A stretch of DNA of 64,000 nt from Gigaspora rosea (GCA_003550325.1 QKWP01000592.1:1-64000), one strand, 5' to 3'. Positions 24,129 to 36,495 are shown, numbered from the stretch's first letter. Notes: generated from the sequence alone by a model not told the origin. Translations and numbers: made by a program.

Positions 24129-24476
24129 ATATGGGGTGTTATCTATTAAAACAGCCCTTTTTTACATATATTTTATTTTGAGATAATTAAGTTTAATCAT
24201 TTGTTTTGATTTTCGGACTGATTCGGGATTAATTAAAATTCATGATTTTGATTGGTTAAATGTAGCAGGTGACTATCAGATAATCTCATAATATGTTGGC
24301 CTTACGCAGCCTCATGTAATTTTTTTTTACAATTATCTTGATTTTTTTCATTATGCAAATCAATCTTCATTTATAATTGAAAAATATTAATCATGTCAAA
24401 TTTTATATAAATCTAATGAAAACTCATTTTTCAAAAAATTGCAAATAAGGGCTGTTTTAATAGATAATACTCCATA
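24129..24476. mobile_element. MITE, ~350 bp, likely TA-flanked
   Basis: Inverted ends match over about 28 bases: TATCTATTAAAACAGCCC with left terminal ATATGGGGTG, and GGGCTGTTTTAATAGATA with right terminal TACTCCATAT. Flanking TATA/TA fits a Tc1/mariner-like target. The interior is A/T-rich and non-coding. Confidence 0.7.
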
Positions 24477-24570
24477 TAAGAGGCATGCACATAATCACTG
24501 TGTTATACTCTCTAACATACAGTGATTAAATAGGCATTTTACATTATATTGATCTAAAATAGCAAACCCA

Positions 24571-24708
24571 GGGTTGTTAATTTATAGTAATTCATAAAAT
24601 TTGTTAATAAGTTAAAGTAAGTTATCGGTAAGTTACCTTAAGTTACTTAAGGTAACTTACCAATAACTTACTGCCAAATTTTATAAATTACTGTAATTTT
24701 ACAACTCT
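24571..24708. mobile_element. Hairpin MITE, ~138 bp
   Basis: Nearly the whole segment is one palindrome. AGTTACCTTAAGTTA near 24640 mirrors AACTTAAGGTAACTT, and the outer parts (GGGTTGTTAATTTATAGTAA and TTACTGTAATTTTACAACTC) pair with few mismatches. It is non-coding. Confidence 0.7.
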
Positions 24709-26696
24709 GAGCAGACCTATCATTGATACTATGTTAGTTTAGCTAGTATTATTTATATACTCCTACTTAGAATTAGCTAGCGTTAAAAATAATATAGGCT
24801 AACTTGATAACACATCTGGCCAATAGAAAATACTTTATTATCTGGAGTGAAGCAAAGGATACTCTGTTTTTACGATAGCTTGTGATTACGTGAAGTTGTC
24901 TATCCATTCACTTTTATGAATGCTAATTGGCCATTATGACTATTATAAATATGCAATAAATCTTTAATTCAACCCTTTTTTTTGTACTTCGGACTTACAC
25001 TGGTTTCCAGTTCCTAGTCATAGAATTGTTCAATGATATATACTATATATACTGTATATATATATATCATCCCTTTGTATTTATATCAATATGAGTAACT
25101 ATTTACAAAAAATTGTTCACCTTTTGTAATTTTAACCAATCAAATTTTAAGATCAGATATAATGTAAAAATCGAAAATACAAGGATAGCTCTAAATTTTT
25201 ATTAGGAAACCATCAATTGCGTCAGTAGCTGTTATATTCTTATAACCTAATTCTAATTATAATACTATTTTCTTGGTTTTAATTTTATATATTTTATTTG
25301 TTTTGACTATCACATTATACCTAATTTTAAATTTTGATTAATCAAAATTAAATTTTTGTGATATCAAAAATTTTGCACGACATGTAATTTGAGCCACTCC
25401 AATCTAAATAATTTTGCCAAAATTATCAAATTTTAACAAATTTTACTAACAAACTTCTAAGTAAAATTGTTTGAATTGTAATTTTTAATTGGCAGTACAG
25501 AGATAGTATTAATGTTTTGCAGGTTTGATCCAAGGCCTGAATCTGAATTCAGATTGGTTTGGGTTATATAAAATGCAAAATTTTTTGAATACCACTAACT
25601 TACTATTTTGTAAAAGAGCTATTTAAGTTGATAAGAGTTTAAATAAATCTTATTAGATTCTTGATTATATAAATATGATTTTATTTGTTAGCTATATATA
25701 GGGTGTCCAGAATTATGCTATTAGCATAGATTAGCATAATTCAAGTTTGCTAATATAATTATGTTAGCAGAAGAATTTAGCATAATTTATATTTGTTAAT
25801 ATAGAATTAAGATAGTTTATTTATGATATCAAAATCAAAATTTTTATGGATTCCGGATCAACATGTATTGCAAATTGATTATGAAAAATTGTCACTTTGT
25901 ACTATAAATTATTAAAATAACCAGTTACAAAAATAATCTTTTCTATTTTATAATGCACTTGAACGCTTACCAAATTTCTTGTTAGCAATTTTGTTATTAA
26001 TTAGAAAAGTGCAAAAAATCATATAATTAGGGTTTACATAGATTATACCCTTCTCCTCTAGTGATAGGACTATTAACCAATCAAATTTAACCTTTTATAA
26101 TATTTTAAAAAACTCAAATGTCTTTAACCCCATGATTGATAAAAGTCTCTACATAGTAAAGTCTAAATTTTACTAAGCAAATCGATTAAAATTGCTTAAG
26201 GGTAGAGGGTATATAGATCATTTCTATTAATAAATGATTTACTAAAAATTTTATATTTAATAATAAAGAAAATTTTTATTAAGTAACTATATTAAATTTT
26301 TAAATAAAATTATAAAGGAGGTTTTTTTGATTTTAACGATAATTGAATCATTAAAATTGGCCTAGTAGAACATAAGATATAGTTGTTTTTATCTCTGCGA
26401 CCCTATTTTACTTATTGTTTACACATGATTTGATTGGCCAATTTGTGATTGCCCTACAGAATAGACCTCGCTCTCGCAAAAGTTGATACTATAAAAACTT
26501 TATCAAATTTTATTCAAAATTAATAAAATTTTTAGAATATGTGTAATTTTTTATTATGAACAATTTTACTTAGTACAAAAATTAATTTATATAGTAAAAG
26601 GAATTTATTTTATAGTGCTATAGCATTATAGTACTATAGCACTATAGTGCTATAGTATTTATATATAATTTATTATATTTTTTATAAGAAGTTTGC
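24709..26696. other. AT-rich intergenic DNA with degenerate repeats
   Basis: No gene. At about 25125-25400 there is a decayed copy of the GATCAGGTGTAAY family (GATCAGATATAATGTAAAAAT, then the inverted CACATTATACC). At 25727-25800 the word TTAGCATAATT recurs. At 26610-26655 a GCACTATAGTGC palindrome lies among CTATAG repeats. Confidence 0.45.
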
Positions 26697-28323
26697 TATT
26701 TATCACCACTGATGATTATCACCGGTAAAAGGGTGTGGCGACATAGAGAAGCTGTCTGGTTGTCACCCCCAAGCGGCAGGTCTAGAGTTCAAATCCCACT
26801 GAAGAAGAATTAGAAAATAGACCTGTGTTACGGTAACATTTGTTCATCGATCGGTCGGGTATATTACCTGTAACCTTGGTACTACCATTTTGAATGAGAG
26901 CATCGGCGCAGTTGTGTAAGTTACACAGACAAATCCAAGAGACCGGAACAATTGAAACCTGTTTGGCAAGCCCCGAGTAGAGAGGTAAGGAAGATCCTTC
27001 TACGGTGCTACAGAAGCCCTTATAACCAAAAACCGGAGAACTGAAAGGAATATACCCATGGCAAGAGGGAACACCAACCTGGCTGCCGGAGTCGTACCAG
27101 AGGAAAAGGACCTATGTTTCGGAAGTAGGTACCAAGGAAAAAGAGACCATCGGCACATAAAGCCGGGCAGACCAATCCTTCCGGGCCAACTGGCTTGGTA
27201 GTTTGGGAGGGACTAGTATAAAGTTAGAGGTGTCGGATGTGAATACTGGGGATCAGAATGAACTCTACAAGGGCAGATGGAACTAACCGACCAACAAGAA
27301 GTGGAAACATAGAGGCGTGTACGTGTCAAAGCCCAACGAAGCTCTGGGTGTACCCATATGGGAGTCTTAGGACGTTAAGAGGATCTGGGACCACCAGTAA
27401 CAGGTATAGCTAGTATAAGTGCATGTAGTGGTAGATCGGGTTGGCTGAGCCTTATGATGCCATCCAACTACATCAGGGACTGGAAGCTTCGGTGAAACAT
27501 GCCTGGGTACTCGTCACCATAGTAGGAAGTACAGTTGTTCGCACATTTCCGAATTCGGAATGCCAAATCCTGGGTCCCCATGTCGCAGGAAAATCAGCTA
27601 GTTGCGGCAGCATGCAGGCTTGAGATACTTACCCAATGTGGTAGAGGCAGCTGCATGGCTTGAGATACGAACTTTTGAGAAGTATACTAGTAAGGAACTA
27701 GGTATACCAATTTGAAAGCAGAAAGCGCCTACCTGGAATTACATACACCAAATTGGAAGTGACGATATTAGAAAATGTAGGTAAAGTGGTGGACATGCGA
27801 ATACTAACGGTTGGTTGGGGAAAACCAGGCTAGCTATATAAATGGGAGTATGGTAGGCTCTGGTAGGTTTAGGTTATGGATAAATTAGTCCAAGTCTCGG
27901 TACTTAGTAGATAGTATAATAATTGTAAGCAAATATATTGTAACAATTAATATATACTCAATAAAGTCCAGAGGCATAACCTCACTTTAACATTTAAAAA
28001 AAAAAAAAAAAAAGATTATCACCGGTTTCAATTAAATTCAGGATCAGTTGTAATATGTAGATCAATTTTTGTGTAACAAAAACAAAGAATTTTTTAAAAA
28101 TTGCTAAAATTGCTTCTAACCTAAATTTTGTCTATGAAACTATTATACTTTTTTTTATGTAAAAAAAATTCCTTGCTAATTTTTACTATATACAAAGCTC
28201 TATTCTAATCTCTAATCTTTACCATTACCCTAATATTAAAGAGATTTAATTTTAATTTAGTTTGTTTTGTTTATTTTGCTTTATGCATTGTAGATCACTG
28301 GTGATGATCACTAGTGGTGATTC
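26697..28323. mobile_element. MITE of the GATCAGGTGTAAY family, split by a retroposon
   Basis: Left end ATCACCACTGATGATTATC (26702) and right end GATGATCACTAGTGGTGAT (ending near 28321) are inverted copies. The right part has the family words GGATCAGTTGTAATATGTA and TAAAAAAAATTCCTTGC. The 1.29-kb retroposon at 26727-28013 interrupts it after the first 30 bases, with a 13-bp target duplication. Confidence 0.7.
26714..28026 (+). mobile_element. 1.29-kb non-coding retroposon with tRNA-like head and poly(A)
   Basis: The 13-bp direct repeat GATTATCACCGGT (26714-26726 and 28014-28026) bounds an insert that ends in 18 A's (27996-28013), as expected of LINE-driven retroposition. It is clearly less AT-rich than its surroundings. 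The head has a B-box match GTTCAAATCC (26787-26796) and a weak A-box TGGCGACATAG (26736-26746), spaced as in tRNA-derived promoters. Near the end lie AATAAA (27960-27965) and the hairpin GAGG-CATAA-CCTC (27971-27983), the same arrangement as at the LINE 3' ends in this window. No frame exceeds about 60 codons. An internal direct repeat CTTGAGATAC occurs at about 27619 and 27659. I do not recognise the family; it is far longer than typical SINEs. Confidence 0.85.
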
Positions 28324-28722
28324 GAAGCAATTTTCTATAATAAATTAAAAAATAAAAAAAAAGAAATGCCAAAAAAGAAATCCGGAAAATAAAAGCGATA
28401 ATTTAAAAAAATAAAAAAGGCAAATTTAAAAAAAAAATAAATAAATAAAACTGATAAATAAAAAAAAATAAATAAAAAGAACAATAATAAAAAAAGCAAA
28501 AATTTATAATAAAAAAAATAAAAAAAAAGTGTTAAAAAAAAATTGAAATAATAAAAAATTTAAAAACATTAAAAAAAAGGTTTATGTAATTTAGTGTATA
28601 TGCGTTGTAATGCACCCATATGATAAACCAATCAGATCGTAGGATCAGGTGTAATGTAAAATCAAGAAAAATAGCGATCTTTTAAAAAATCAGCTGTGGC
28701 TCATAATTTTGCTTATGAAACT

Positions 28723-30619
28723 ACTCTTCATGACAGATACAGGGTGTAGGTGAGATTTTCTGGGTCACGTGAACAATCGATCTCTGGGCTAGGTCAGTGG
28801 TCACGTGATCACGTATGCACTTTCCTATTTCACGGATCAATATAAAAAAAAATAAATACACAGATCACTTTTTTTTTCAACCAACCCTTTTTTTTTAACA
28901 TCGCCGTTCGTGTTGTCACTCTTCAGTTTTGCAATTGCTGTCGTCGCGTTTAGTTAAGTCGTTTCACTAGTGGCGGTTTACTTTTTTTCTTCTATTGTCA
29001 TTCATTGTGTCTTTGAGTTTCTTGTACTGCCATTTTATTTGTAGTGTTTTATTTCCTTTTTTTCTATAGTGTCGTCGTTTCTCTTGCCGTTTCTCTTGCC
29101 GTTTCTCTTGCCATTTCTCTTGCCGTTCACTTAATGTTTCTTTTAACGTTTTTCTTGCCGTTTCTCTTTCTTGCCGTTTCTCTTGCTGTTTCGCTAGGTG
29201 TCGTGGCACTGTAATTGATGTTAATGGGTGGGTTAGTGTTAGATAAGGGATAGGATTAGAGGTTAGATTGTAGTATTAGTGCAGGTTTAGTATAGAAATA
29301 AATATGTAAATAAAGGTAATTATAACAATAAATAAAATTAATATGAGAAGATTTAAAGAAAAAAAAAAACAATTCAAAATAAAAATAAATCTGAATCTAA
29401 AGACAAGGATTAATTATCCTCCCGAATAATTGGTGGTGGCTGTTCCAATAATTTTTTTCTGAAATTAAAATAAATAATTTATTAAATAGTTTTTTTTAAA
29501 TAAAATAAATAAAAAGAATTAAAAAAAAAACATTAAATTAAAATAAAAAAAGAAAAAAAATTAAAACAAATTAAAAAAACAAATAAAAAAATTTAAACGA
29601 ATTAAAATAAAATAAACTAAAAAATAAATATAAAAAATTAAAATGAATTAAAAAAAACATTAAAAAAAAAAATAATAAAATTTTTAAATTTATTTGATTT
29701 TTTTTTTAATTTTTTTTTATCAATCACAATCTAGTATCTTATTTTTGTGGTAAAAAAGAAAAAAAAGGTAAAACGAATTAAAAAAAAATAAAAAAAATTT
29801 AAAAATTTTTATTTTTATTTTTTTTTTAATGGTTTATCTTTTGTTTTTTTTTAATTCGGTTTAATTTTTAAATTTTTTTATTTTTTTATAATTTGTTTTT
29901 AATTTAATTAATTCTATTTATTTTATTTAAAAAAAAATTTTTTATTTCTTCATAGATAAGGTGTCAATACGATCTAAATAGAACCATTATGCATTTAAGT
30001 AAGAATATGTTGATGGCTAAAAAAATTCATGTTCGGATTTATTTTTATTTTTTTATTTAAATCCTCTCATATTAATTTTATTTATTTGTATTTTATTATT
30101 ATTTTCATTTACATAATTATTTCTAAACTATCTAAAACTAAACCCACACTAATACTAAACTTAACACTACAATCTAATCTCTAACCCTATTCCTTATCTA
30201 ACACTAACCCACCCATTAACATCAATTATAGCGCCACGAAACCTAGCAAAACGGCAAGAGAAATGGCAAGAAACACTAGAAAAAAAGAAAATGAAACACT
30301 ACAAATGAAACAGCGATACAAGAAACTCAAAAACATGATGAAACGACAATAAAAGAAAAAAATAAGCCACCACTAGTGAAACGACTTACCGCAACTGACG
30401 ATGAAACAAAAGATAAAACCAAAGACGATACCAATAGCGACAACACAAACAGCAACGTTAAGGTTAGTTAAAAAAAAAGTGATCTGTGTATTTTTTTTTA
30501 TATTGATCTGTGAAACAGGAAAGTGCTCACGTGATCACGTGACATGACCTAGCCCGGAGATCGATTGATCACGTGACCCAGAAAATCTCACCTACATCCT
30601 GGCACTCTCACTCTTCATG
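28723..30619. mobile_element. Mutator-like foldback element, 1.88 kb, with 10-bp TSD
   Basis: The 10-bp direct repeat ACTCTTCATG (28723-28732 and 30610-30619) flanks long inverted arms. GTAGGTGAGATTTTCTGGGT near 28745 pairs with ACCCAGAAAATCTCACCTAC near 30590, and pairing continues with gaps for several hundred bases (GAAACGACTT words at about 28960 and 30380). The 9-10-bp duplication and long terminal inverted repeats fit MULEs. No transposase is present and the centre is A/T simple sequence. Confidence 0.85.
29079..29190 (-). repeat. 12-bp tandem repeat TCTCTTGCCGTT
   Basis: About eight degenerate copies of TCTCTTGCCGTT lie in the left arm of the foldback element. On the minus strand they read as a QEKRQEKR repeat, a by-product. 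The right arm keeps only two copies near 30250, so the array expanded after the arms formed. Confidence 0.7.
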
Positions 30620-30718
30620 TTTCAACAAAAAAAATTTCTTGCAAAATTTTACCATAAAGCCCTTTTTCTTGCTATACACTATTCTAACCTCATCCTAACC
30701 CTAAATAACAAAAAATGG

Positions 30719-31072
30719 GTTATTTTTAGGAATGCATCGGTCCTGAAAAAGACCGGTCCCGGACCGGAACTAATAAGGACCGTGGGACCATTAAAGGACT
30801 GGTCCTGGGACCGGTCCTTGTAAACATAACTATGATATTCATATCACCCAATCAAATTTCTTGATCAGGTGTAACGTAGATCATATGATGTTTGTTTACA
30901 TCTAAAGTAAAAATTACGTCATTTTTGGCCAATAAAATCTTATGCATTAAGATTGACGTAATTATTAAAGGACCGTTATAGGACCGAAGGACCGGACCGG
31001 ACCGGGACCGTAAACACTATGATAACAGTCCTTTTAGGGACCGGACCGGACTGATGCAACTCTAGTTATTTT
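30719..31072. mobile_element. hAT-type MITE, 338 bp, with 8-bp TSD
   Basis: The 8-bp direct repeat GTTATTTT (30719-30726 and 31065-31072) flanks inverted ends TAGGAATGCATCGGTCC and GGACTGATGCAACTCTA. Inside both ends the hexamer-like words GGACCGGTCC and GGACCGG are reiterated, a probable subterminal transposase-binding array. No coding. Confidence 0.85.
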
Positions 31073-31133
31073 AGTTGTTTTAATTTCACATTACACCAAA
31101 TCATATGCGGTGTGCTACAGCGCATATGCACAA

Positions 31134-32746
31134 AAATATTAAATTCTAAAAAAAATAATATGTAATAAAAAAAAATCAAAATAATAAAAAAATTTATAAT
31201 ATAAAAAAATCAAGAAAATAACTAAATATACACATGTGTGTATACGATATATATTGCATAAATAAGATCATCAGAGTGCATATAATTTGATCACGGGGTA
31301 TATATACAATCAGTGATCATTAATAATCACTATTTTTTTTTTTTTTTTTTTTTTGTACTGCTTTTTTTATTTTTTGTACTAACGTTTACTTCCGTTTTGT
31401 GGTATCGCCACTCGCGTTGCTTTGGTGTCATCCTCTTGATGTGGATCTGTAATTTAGGTGCTGTGATTTTTGTTATTTGCTTTACTGCTTGTTTACCACT
31501 CGCTTTGCTGTTTGCTTAGTTTTGCTTGCCTTGCTATTTGCTTTATGCTTCTTGTTTTGTCGCTTTGCTACTTGTTTTGTGTTGATTATTTTGCCACTTT
31601 ATGCCATAATTTCGCTGGTTGCACCATACTTTTGGTGTCGTTAGTGTGAATTGTGCTTTGTTTGTTGCAGGAGTAATTTCGTTGACATGTCACGCTTATT
31701 TAAAAATTAGACTAGTTGGAGTTAGGTTTGATTTAGGGTTAGAGTGGGGTTAGGGTAAGTTGTTTTAGTTAGAGGTTAGGGTTAGAGTGGGTTATTTTGT
31801 TAGGATTAGGGTAGTTTTTATTCATTGTTATTGTTTTTCAGTTTGTGTTTATTTCTAAACTTTTTTTTTTGCTTTGTTAAGAGCGTCTTGGAAGTATGAC
31901 AGTTTCTGAACTTTTTTGGTTATTCCGGTGCGTATTATTTATTTCTTTGTGTTTTTTGTTTTCTGGGCTTGTGAATCATTTACTAACGGTTTTTTCTTTT
32001 TTTCTTTGTTTGTAAAGGCATTTTTTAATTCTTTGGGCTGCATGATTTCTTCGTTTTCGTTAATAAGCATATTTGTAAGGTATAACTTCTACTTTGGCAT
32101 ATAGATTTTTTTTCTTCAAATCACTTGGGTTGTCTTTGTCTTTCTCGTTGCATTATTGTGGGATTTAGTTCTTTTGATGTTGTTTATGATGTTTTGTAGT
32201 TAGCATTTAGAATATTAGGCGTAAAAGTGTTTATTGCGTAATGACGATTCAATAGTATTCGTTGCATAATAATGGTTTAATATAGGCTAGATAGTTTTAA
32301 TCTAATAGTTGTAATCGGGTTGTATTTATATATAGTTGTATCATAGTGCAAGTGTAATAAATTAATTTTTTAATACTGTAAATCGTGTAATGTATTGATT
32401 TGATTGCATATTACTGTATCATATGTGCTATAAATTGGTCACGTGATTAAAGGTGCAGGTATATCGTTTTTTATGACCCGGGCAATTATAGTAATTTGGA
32501 TTGGCTAATTTTGTGTTAAATATTATATACGATGTTAATTATTTTGACCAATCATTATCAAAAAACATGGCACATGATACCGTGTTTATACACTAGTGTA
32601 CAAATAGAAATTCTCAAAAATAAAAATAAAAAAATTTATTAAAATTTATTAAAAAAAATAAAAATAATAAAAAAAGACAACTACTATTTGTACACAGATA
32701 TATATGATCTGCAGGGATCACATATGTTACTCTAAATCGCTATTTC
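31134..32746. other. Intergenic; GT-rich segment and telomere-like words, no gene
   Basis: A 21-base T run lies at about 31332. From 31360 to 31700 the + strand is rich in G and T (TTGCTTTGCTATTTGC-like words). Near 31725-31800 there are several TTAGGGTTAGAGTGGGG words. No coding frame carries a recognisable domain. It may be the remains of another foldback element. Confidence 0.4.
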
Positions 32747-32945
32747 AAATTGGGTGTAATGTTTTTTTTTTTTTTTTTTTAAGGTGAGGCCTTGCTTATA
32801 TCTTTTATTAGGTAATTTATATAAGTAATTACATATAATATATAAAAACTTAAATTGTACAAAGACAAATACATATAAATTACATGCAAGAATAGAAGCT
32901 CAGACTAATTTATCTGTGACCTAAACCTAAATTGGGTGTAATGTT
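32747..32945 (-). mobile_element. Short retroposed 3' tail, 165 bp, with 17-bp TSD
   Basis: The 17-bp direct repeat AAATTGGGTGTAATGTT (32747-32763 and 32929-32945) flanks 165 bases that begin, on the + strand, with 17 T's. On the minus strand the insert reads ...AATAAAAGA, a small stem AAGG-CCTCA-CCTT, then poly(A), like the LINE 3' ends here. It is probably a severely 5'-truncated LINE or a retroposed RNA tail. It sits in a GATCAGGTGTAAY-family copy (about 32740-33120). Confidence 0.85.
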
Positions 32946-33274
32946 ACACAAACTAGAAAATTAAAAACATTATTCGTTTTGACAAAAATTACTTATTTCT
33001 AAAGAAATCGCATACTAAACAATCTTCTATGCATTAATAAAAAGTTTTCTTTGAGCGATTTTACTATATAGCTCTGACCCTAATACTATCTCTAACCTAA
33101 TAAGAAAAAATTGGGTGACAAATAGGTATATCTATAACCTATACCACCCTAATATGAAAAAGGGCAATATTAGCGCTTACCCTAACCCTAACTATTAAGA
33201 GGGATTACTTATAAAAGATTCATAAATTATTAGTAAAACAAATTCACAATACAAGCAATAGCTAATAGCAAAGT

Positions 33275-33922
33275 TATCCCTTAGATTGTAACACAGGCAA
33301 ATTTGCCTGCGTATTTTAAAATTTTTAATAAAATTTTAAATATTGATTTTAGCCATATCTTTTCTAAGTAAAAAATATTCTTTAAGTTTTGTTTTAGTAA
33401 CTTTGTTATAAAATTTTTTTAAAATCATTAGAAAACTTTAATATAATAAATGTTTAAAGTTCTTGTATTGGCATTTTTACTATTAAAATTTTTCTTTAGA
33501 TTTTTTTAAATTTTATATGTTCCCGTCTATAAAAAAAATCTTTACTTCTAATACAAGTCTTAATTTTTACAAGTAAATCATTAAAGTTGCAATAATGAAA
33601 GTTGTCATCCTTTATATAAACTACAATATTGTCTTAAGAACTATAGTTCTAAAACTAAAACTAAATAAGATCGCAGAAAAATTGTAATAAAATTTTTTTA
33701 AAAAATTTTTTCTTAAAATTATCTATTTTCAGCTTATATGTAACTATAATTTATTTTCTTATAATATAAAAACTAATTTTGCAAAAAAGTAATCCTTATT
33801 TTCAAATATAATTGTACAAAGTTTTATTTAATTATTTTAGTATTTTAAAAAAGTAAATCAGAGCTAAAAAAGTGCAAAAACGCAGGCAAATTTGCCTGTG
33901 TTCTACTACAATCTAAGGGATA
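33275..33922. mobile_element. Tc1/mariner-type MITE, 644 bp
   Basis: The inverted ends TCCCTTAGATTGTA and TACAATCTAAGGGA, followed inside by ACACAGGCAAATTTGCCTGC on both sides, are flanked by TA (33275-33276 and 33921-33922). The subterminal GCAAATTTGC is itself palindromic. The interior is A/T-rich and non-coding. Confidence 0.9.
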
Positions 33923-33992
33923 GTATAAATATCAGCAGTTAGCCAAGCTCAACAATACAACATATTAATTGATTATGATCACACATGTAAAA

Positions 33993-36450
33993 CTATTCAA
34001 TTTCTTTACAAGTTTTAGCATAATGACCTATTTGACCACATTTACTGCATTTATGACCTATTTTATCTTTATTAAGATTGTTATTATCTACATTAAGTTG
34101 TGTATTATTTCTCAATAGATGCTTTTTCTGAGGCTCAACTGCAGATTCAAGTCTTTTTGGAGGATGCTCTTTATGTTTTGTAATAGAAGGATTAATAACA
34201 TCAATATCATTTTTATCTTGTTGCTCATCATTTAATCTGTCTTGTATTTTATGAATAAAATTTTTCAAAACACTTGATAATTCTTTAGAAACATTAGCTT
34301 TAATCACAATATCAACTACTTTCTTGGATAATCCAAATAATTCAGCATAAATCATTTTGGTTTAGCTTTTTTGATCTAGCGTTAGAATCATAAATTGGAT
34401 CGAATTGTAGTAAGCTGATTAAATGTTAAACCCGAATTAACTCTAGATTCTTGAGGTTGATTTTGAATAGGCACAGAAATAGGAATTGCTGGCATTTGAA
34501 GAAGATCATTTGGTGTAATATTAGGTTCTAAATACCATAAAGATTTATATGAAATGTTGTCATTGCTGAATATGTACCAACTCGAAAAAAATGACAGCAA
34601 ATTAAGCCTTTATTTATTAAAAGAAGGCATGTACATAAATGTGTACCATCTTTAAAGATTATTATATAATATCTATGTCCTGTAGTTCCAGTAGCATGAA
34701 CATGCCAAACTTGAATAATCATTGCTTCAGCGCTAATTCAATCAAAGATGTGAATAAAATTTGTCTTATGTCAATCCTGTTCTCTAACCCAAAGCCCAAT
34801 TTCTTCATTATTAATGTCTTCCTATAAAAAGAATAATATACAAGATAGTATTAAATCTATTTATTAGTTATAAATTCTTACCTCAATTAAACTATGCCAT
34901 TTATTAACTTGTACAACATCATAGCAGACGCTTGCATTCATTTGATCCCTTTGTTTACCAAGCATAATGGGAGTAAGAAAATTTTTTAATATATCGCAAT
35001 TTGACCAAAAAAACAGGTATGTAGCATTGGTAAACCAGCTATTTCAAATTTTATTAAATGTTTTTTCTGATTTTCTTGATCTTTAAGATTAATTAATGAA
35101 TTATATAGTGAGGTTGCACAATCAACCTTTTTGTGTATATGCATATCAATGGACTCGACTCTTTGTATGCTTTGAATCCCTCCAGTAAATTGTTTGTAAA
35201 TCCAAGAAACTGCCCATGACTCTTTAGTACTATAAAAGCGTATCAGTTAAATACTTTGTATTCATTCAATAGTTTTGCCCAACGAGTTTCAAATAGACTT
35301 ATATATAAACTATTATTACAGGTATAAAAATCAGAATGAAATGGTTCAAATTGAGAACCTAATTTTCCTCTTAATTTTTTTTTAAGGTTCATATCTATGT
35401 GAAATATGTATAACATATGACTGGTGGTAGGATATACAAACTTAATTGCACTTATTATAGCAGGATCACTATCAGTAAAAATTACTGTAGGTATAACACC
35501 TGTCTCCTCACTTATAAGTATCCAATGTCTCATCCTCAATAATACAATATGCTACGATTTTTGCTTTAAAATTGGGTTATCAGTTATAGTAACAATAAAA
35601 AGTATCATCTGCAATCGGTTCGTATTTGTAGTTGCAGAGATAGCCATAATAAAGAATTTAGTTTTCTTGATACTGTCTCAATACATGGTGCAACTACCTA
35701 TAAAGGATTTTCCTTCTTCTACTTTAATAACGTTTGAAGTATTAACGAGGCATCCAAGTCACCAGAGTTATGATTTCATCGAAAATTATACATAGCATTG
35801 TATAAATCCTGTTTATTTAATGGATAGTTAGGATAATCATGTCGAAGTAAAGGATAAATTGACACTGAGTCCATTCTGCCCTGAATTACATACTTTTCAA
35901 TGTCTGATAACATATCAGGAGTCAACTTGCGATATAATGTAGCAATCTTACTAACCATAGAGATAAGTGGATGATTGGAAAAAGAATTGGTCTTTACTCT
36001 CGCTATTGTCTTTGGATATGTAACACATAATTTCCAAGGACATTTAGTTCTTTGAGACTTAGCATTACGACGCTTAGTAGATTCAACTATCACATTTGAA
36101 CTGTGAGTGCTGGCTTTGGTACACACATAGGTTGCCCTTCGAATTATGTCTTTATCATCTGCTTCACTTGTTCTAATTTTATAGTCAAACCCTTCTTGCA
36201 GTGCAAAACGATTAAGCCAAGCTTTGAAAGAGTCCTAGTATGAAAATAAAATACCAACTACCAATTCCAAATGCAATTCATCAAAATTCATCATTTGTTC
36301 CATCATTATCTGATTTGTCTTCATTTACTGAGTTGTATATATACAGAATTTGGATATATCATGGTAATCATCTTCTGAGGGTACAGAATTGTTGTATGAA
36401 TCAGTATAATCAAGAGGAATACATCGGGAATATTAAAAAATTAATGCAGA
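33993..36450 (-). pseudogene. MULE transposase of the FAR1 type, decayed
   Basis: Read on the minus strand the parts occur in the usual order. An acidic N-terminus lies near 36450-36300. A FAR1 (WRKY-GCM1) DNA-binding domain with LNRFALQEGFDY, RRATYVCTK and CPWKLCVTYP lies at about 36230-35800. The MULE DDE domain with TDSDPAIISAIKFVYP and a downstream LYIFHIDMNLKKKL lies at about 35480-35330. A SWIM zinc finger (CTC...CCH) lies near 34640-34560. A C-terminal CCHC knuckle CSKCGQIGHYAKTC lies near 34060-34010. The frame shifts several times and the catalytic region has gaps, so it is inactive. Terminal inverted repeats were not found. Host-domesticated FAR1-like genes exist, but the breaks argue against that here. 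Confidence 0.85.
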
Positions 36451-36495
36451 TCTGCAACCCTGCTGGTGATTGTTGAAGAAATTTTTTTTAATTTT

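Larger units (their letters stand above)
28590..31133. mobile_element. GATCAGGTGTAAY-family MITE hosting two later insertions
   Basis: The left part (28590-28732) has GTATATGCGTTGTAATGCAC and GGATCAGGTGTAATGTA. The right part (30610-30726 and 31065-31133) has AAAAATTTCTTGCAAAATTT, CATCCTAACCCTAAAT, CACATTACACCAAATC and TGTAGCACACC in complement. Removing the 28733-30609 and 30727-31064 insertions restores family order. It shows three insertion events in one place. Confidence 0.65.

Noticed and set aside
26727-26800. A tRNA gene at the head of the retroposon
   Set aside because: Only the B-box fits well. The A-box is weak and I cannot fold a cloverleaf with a proper T stem.
27441-27623. 60-codon frame in the 1.29-kb retroposon
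   Set aside because: It is short, with no motif, and the frame is expected by chance in GC-richer DNA.
28967-29209. 80-codon Q/E/K/R-rich frame on the minus strand
   Set aside because: It is the 12-bp tandem repeat in the arm of a foldback element.
36240-36476. 78-codon + strand frame
   Set aside because: Antisense to the acidic N-terminal region of the MULE transposase.
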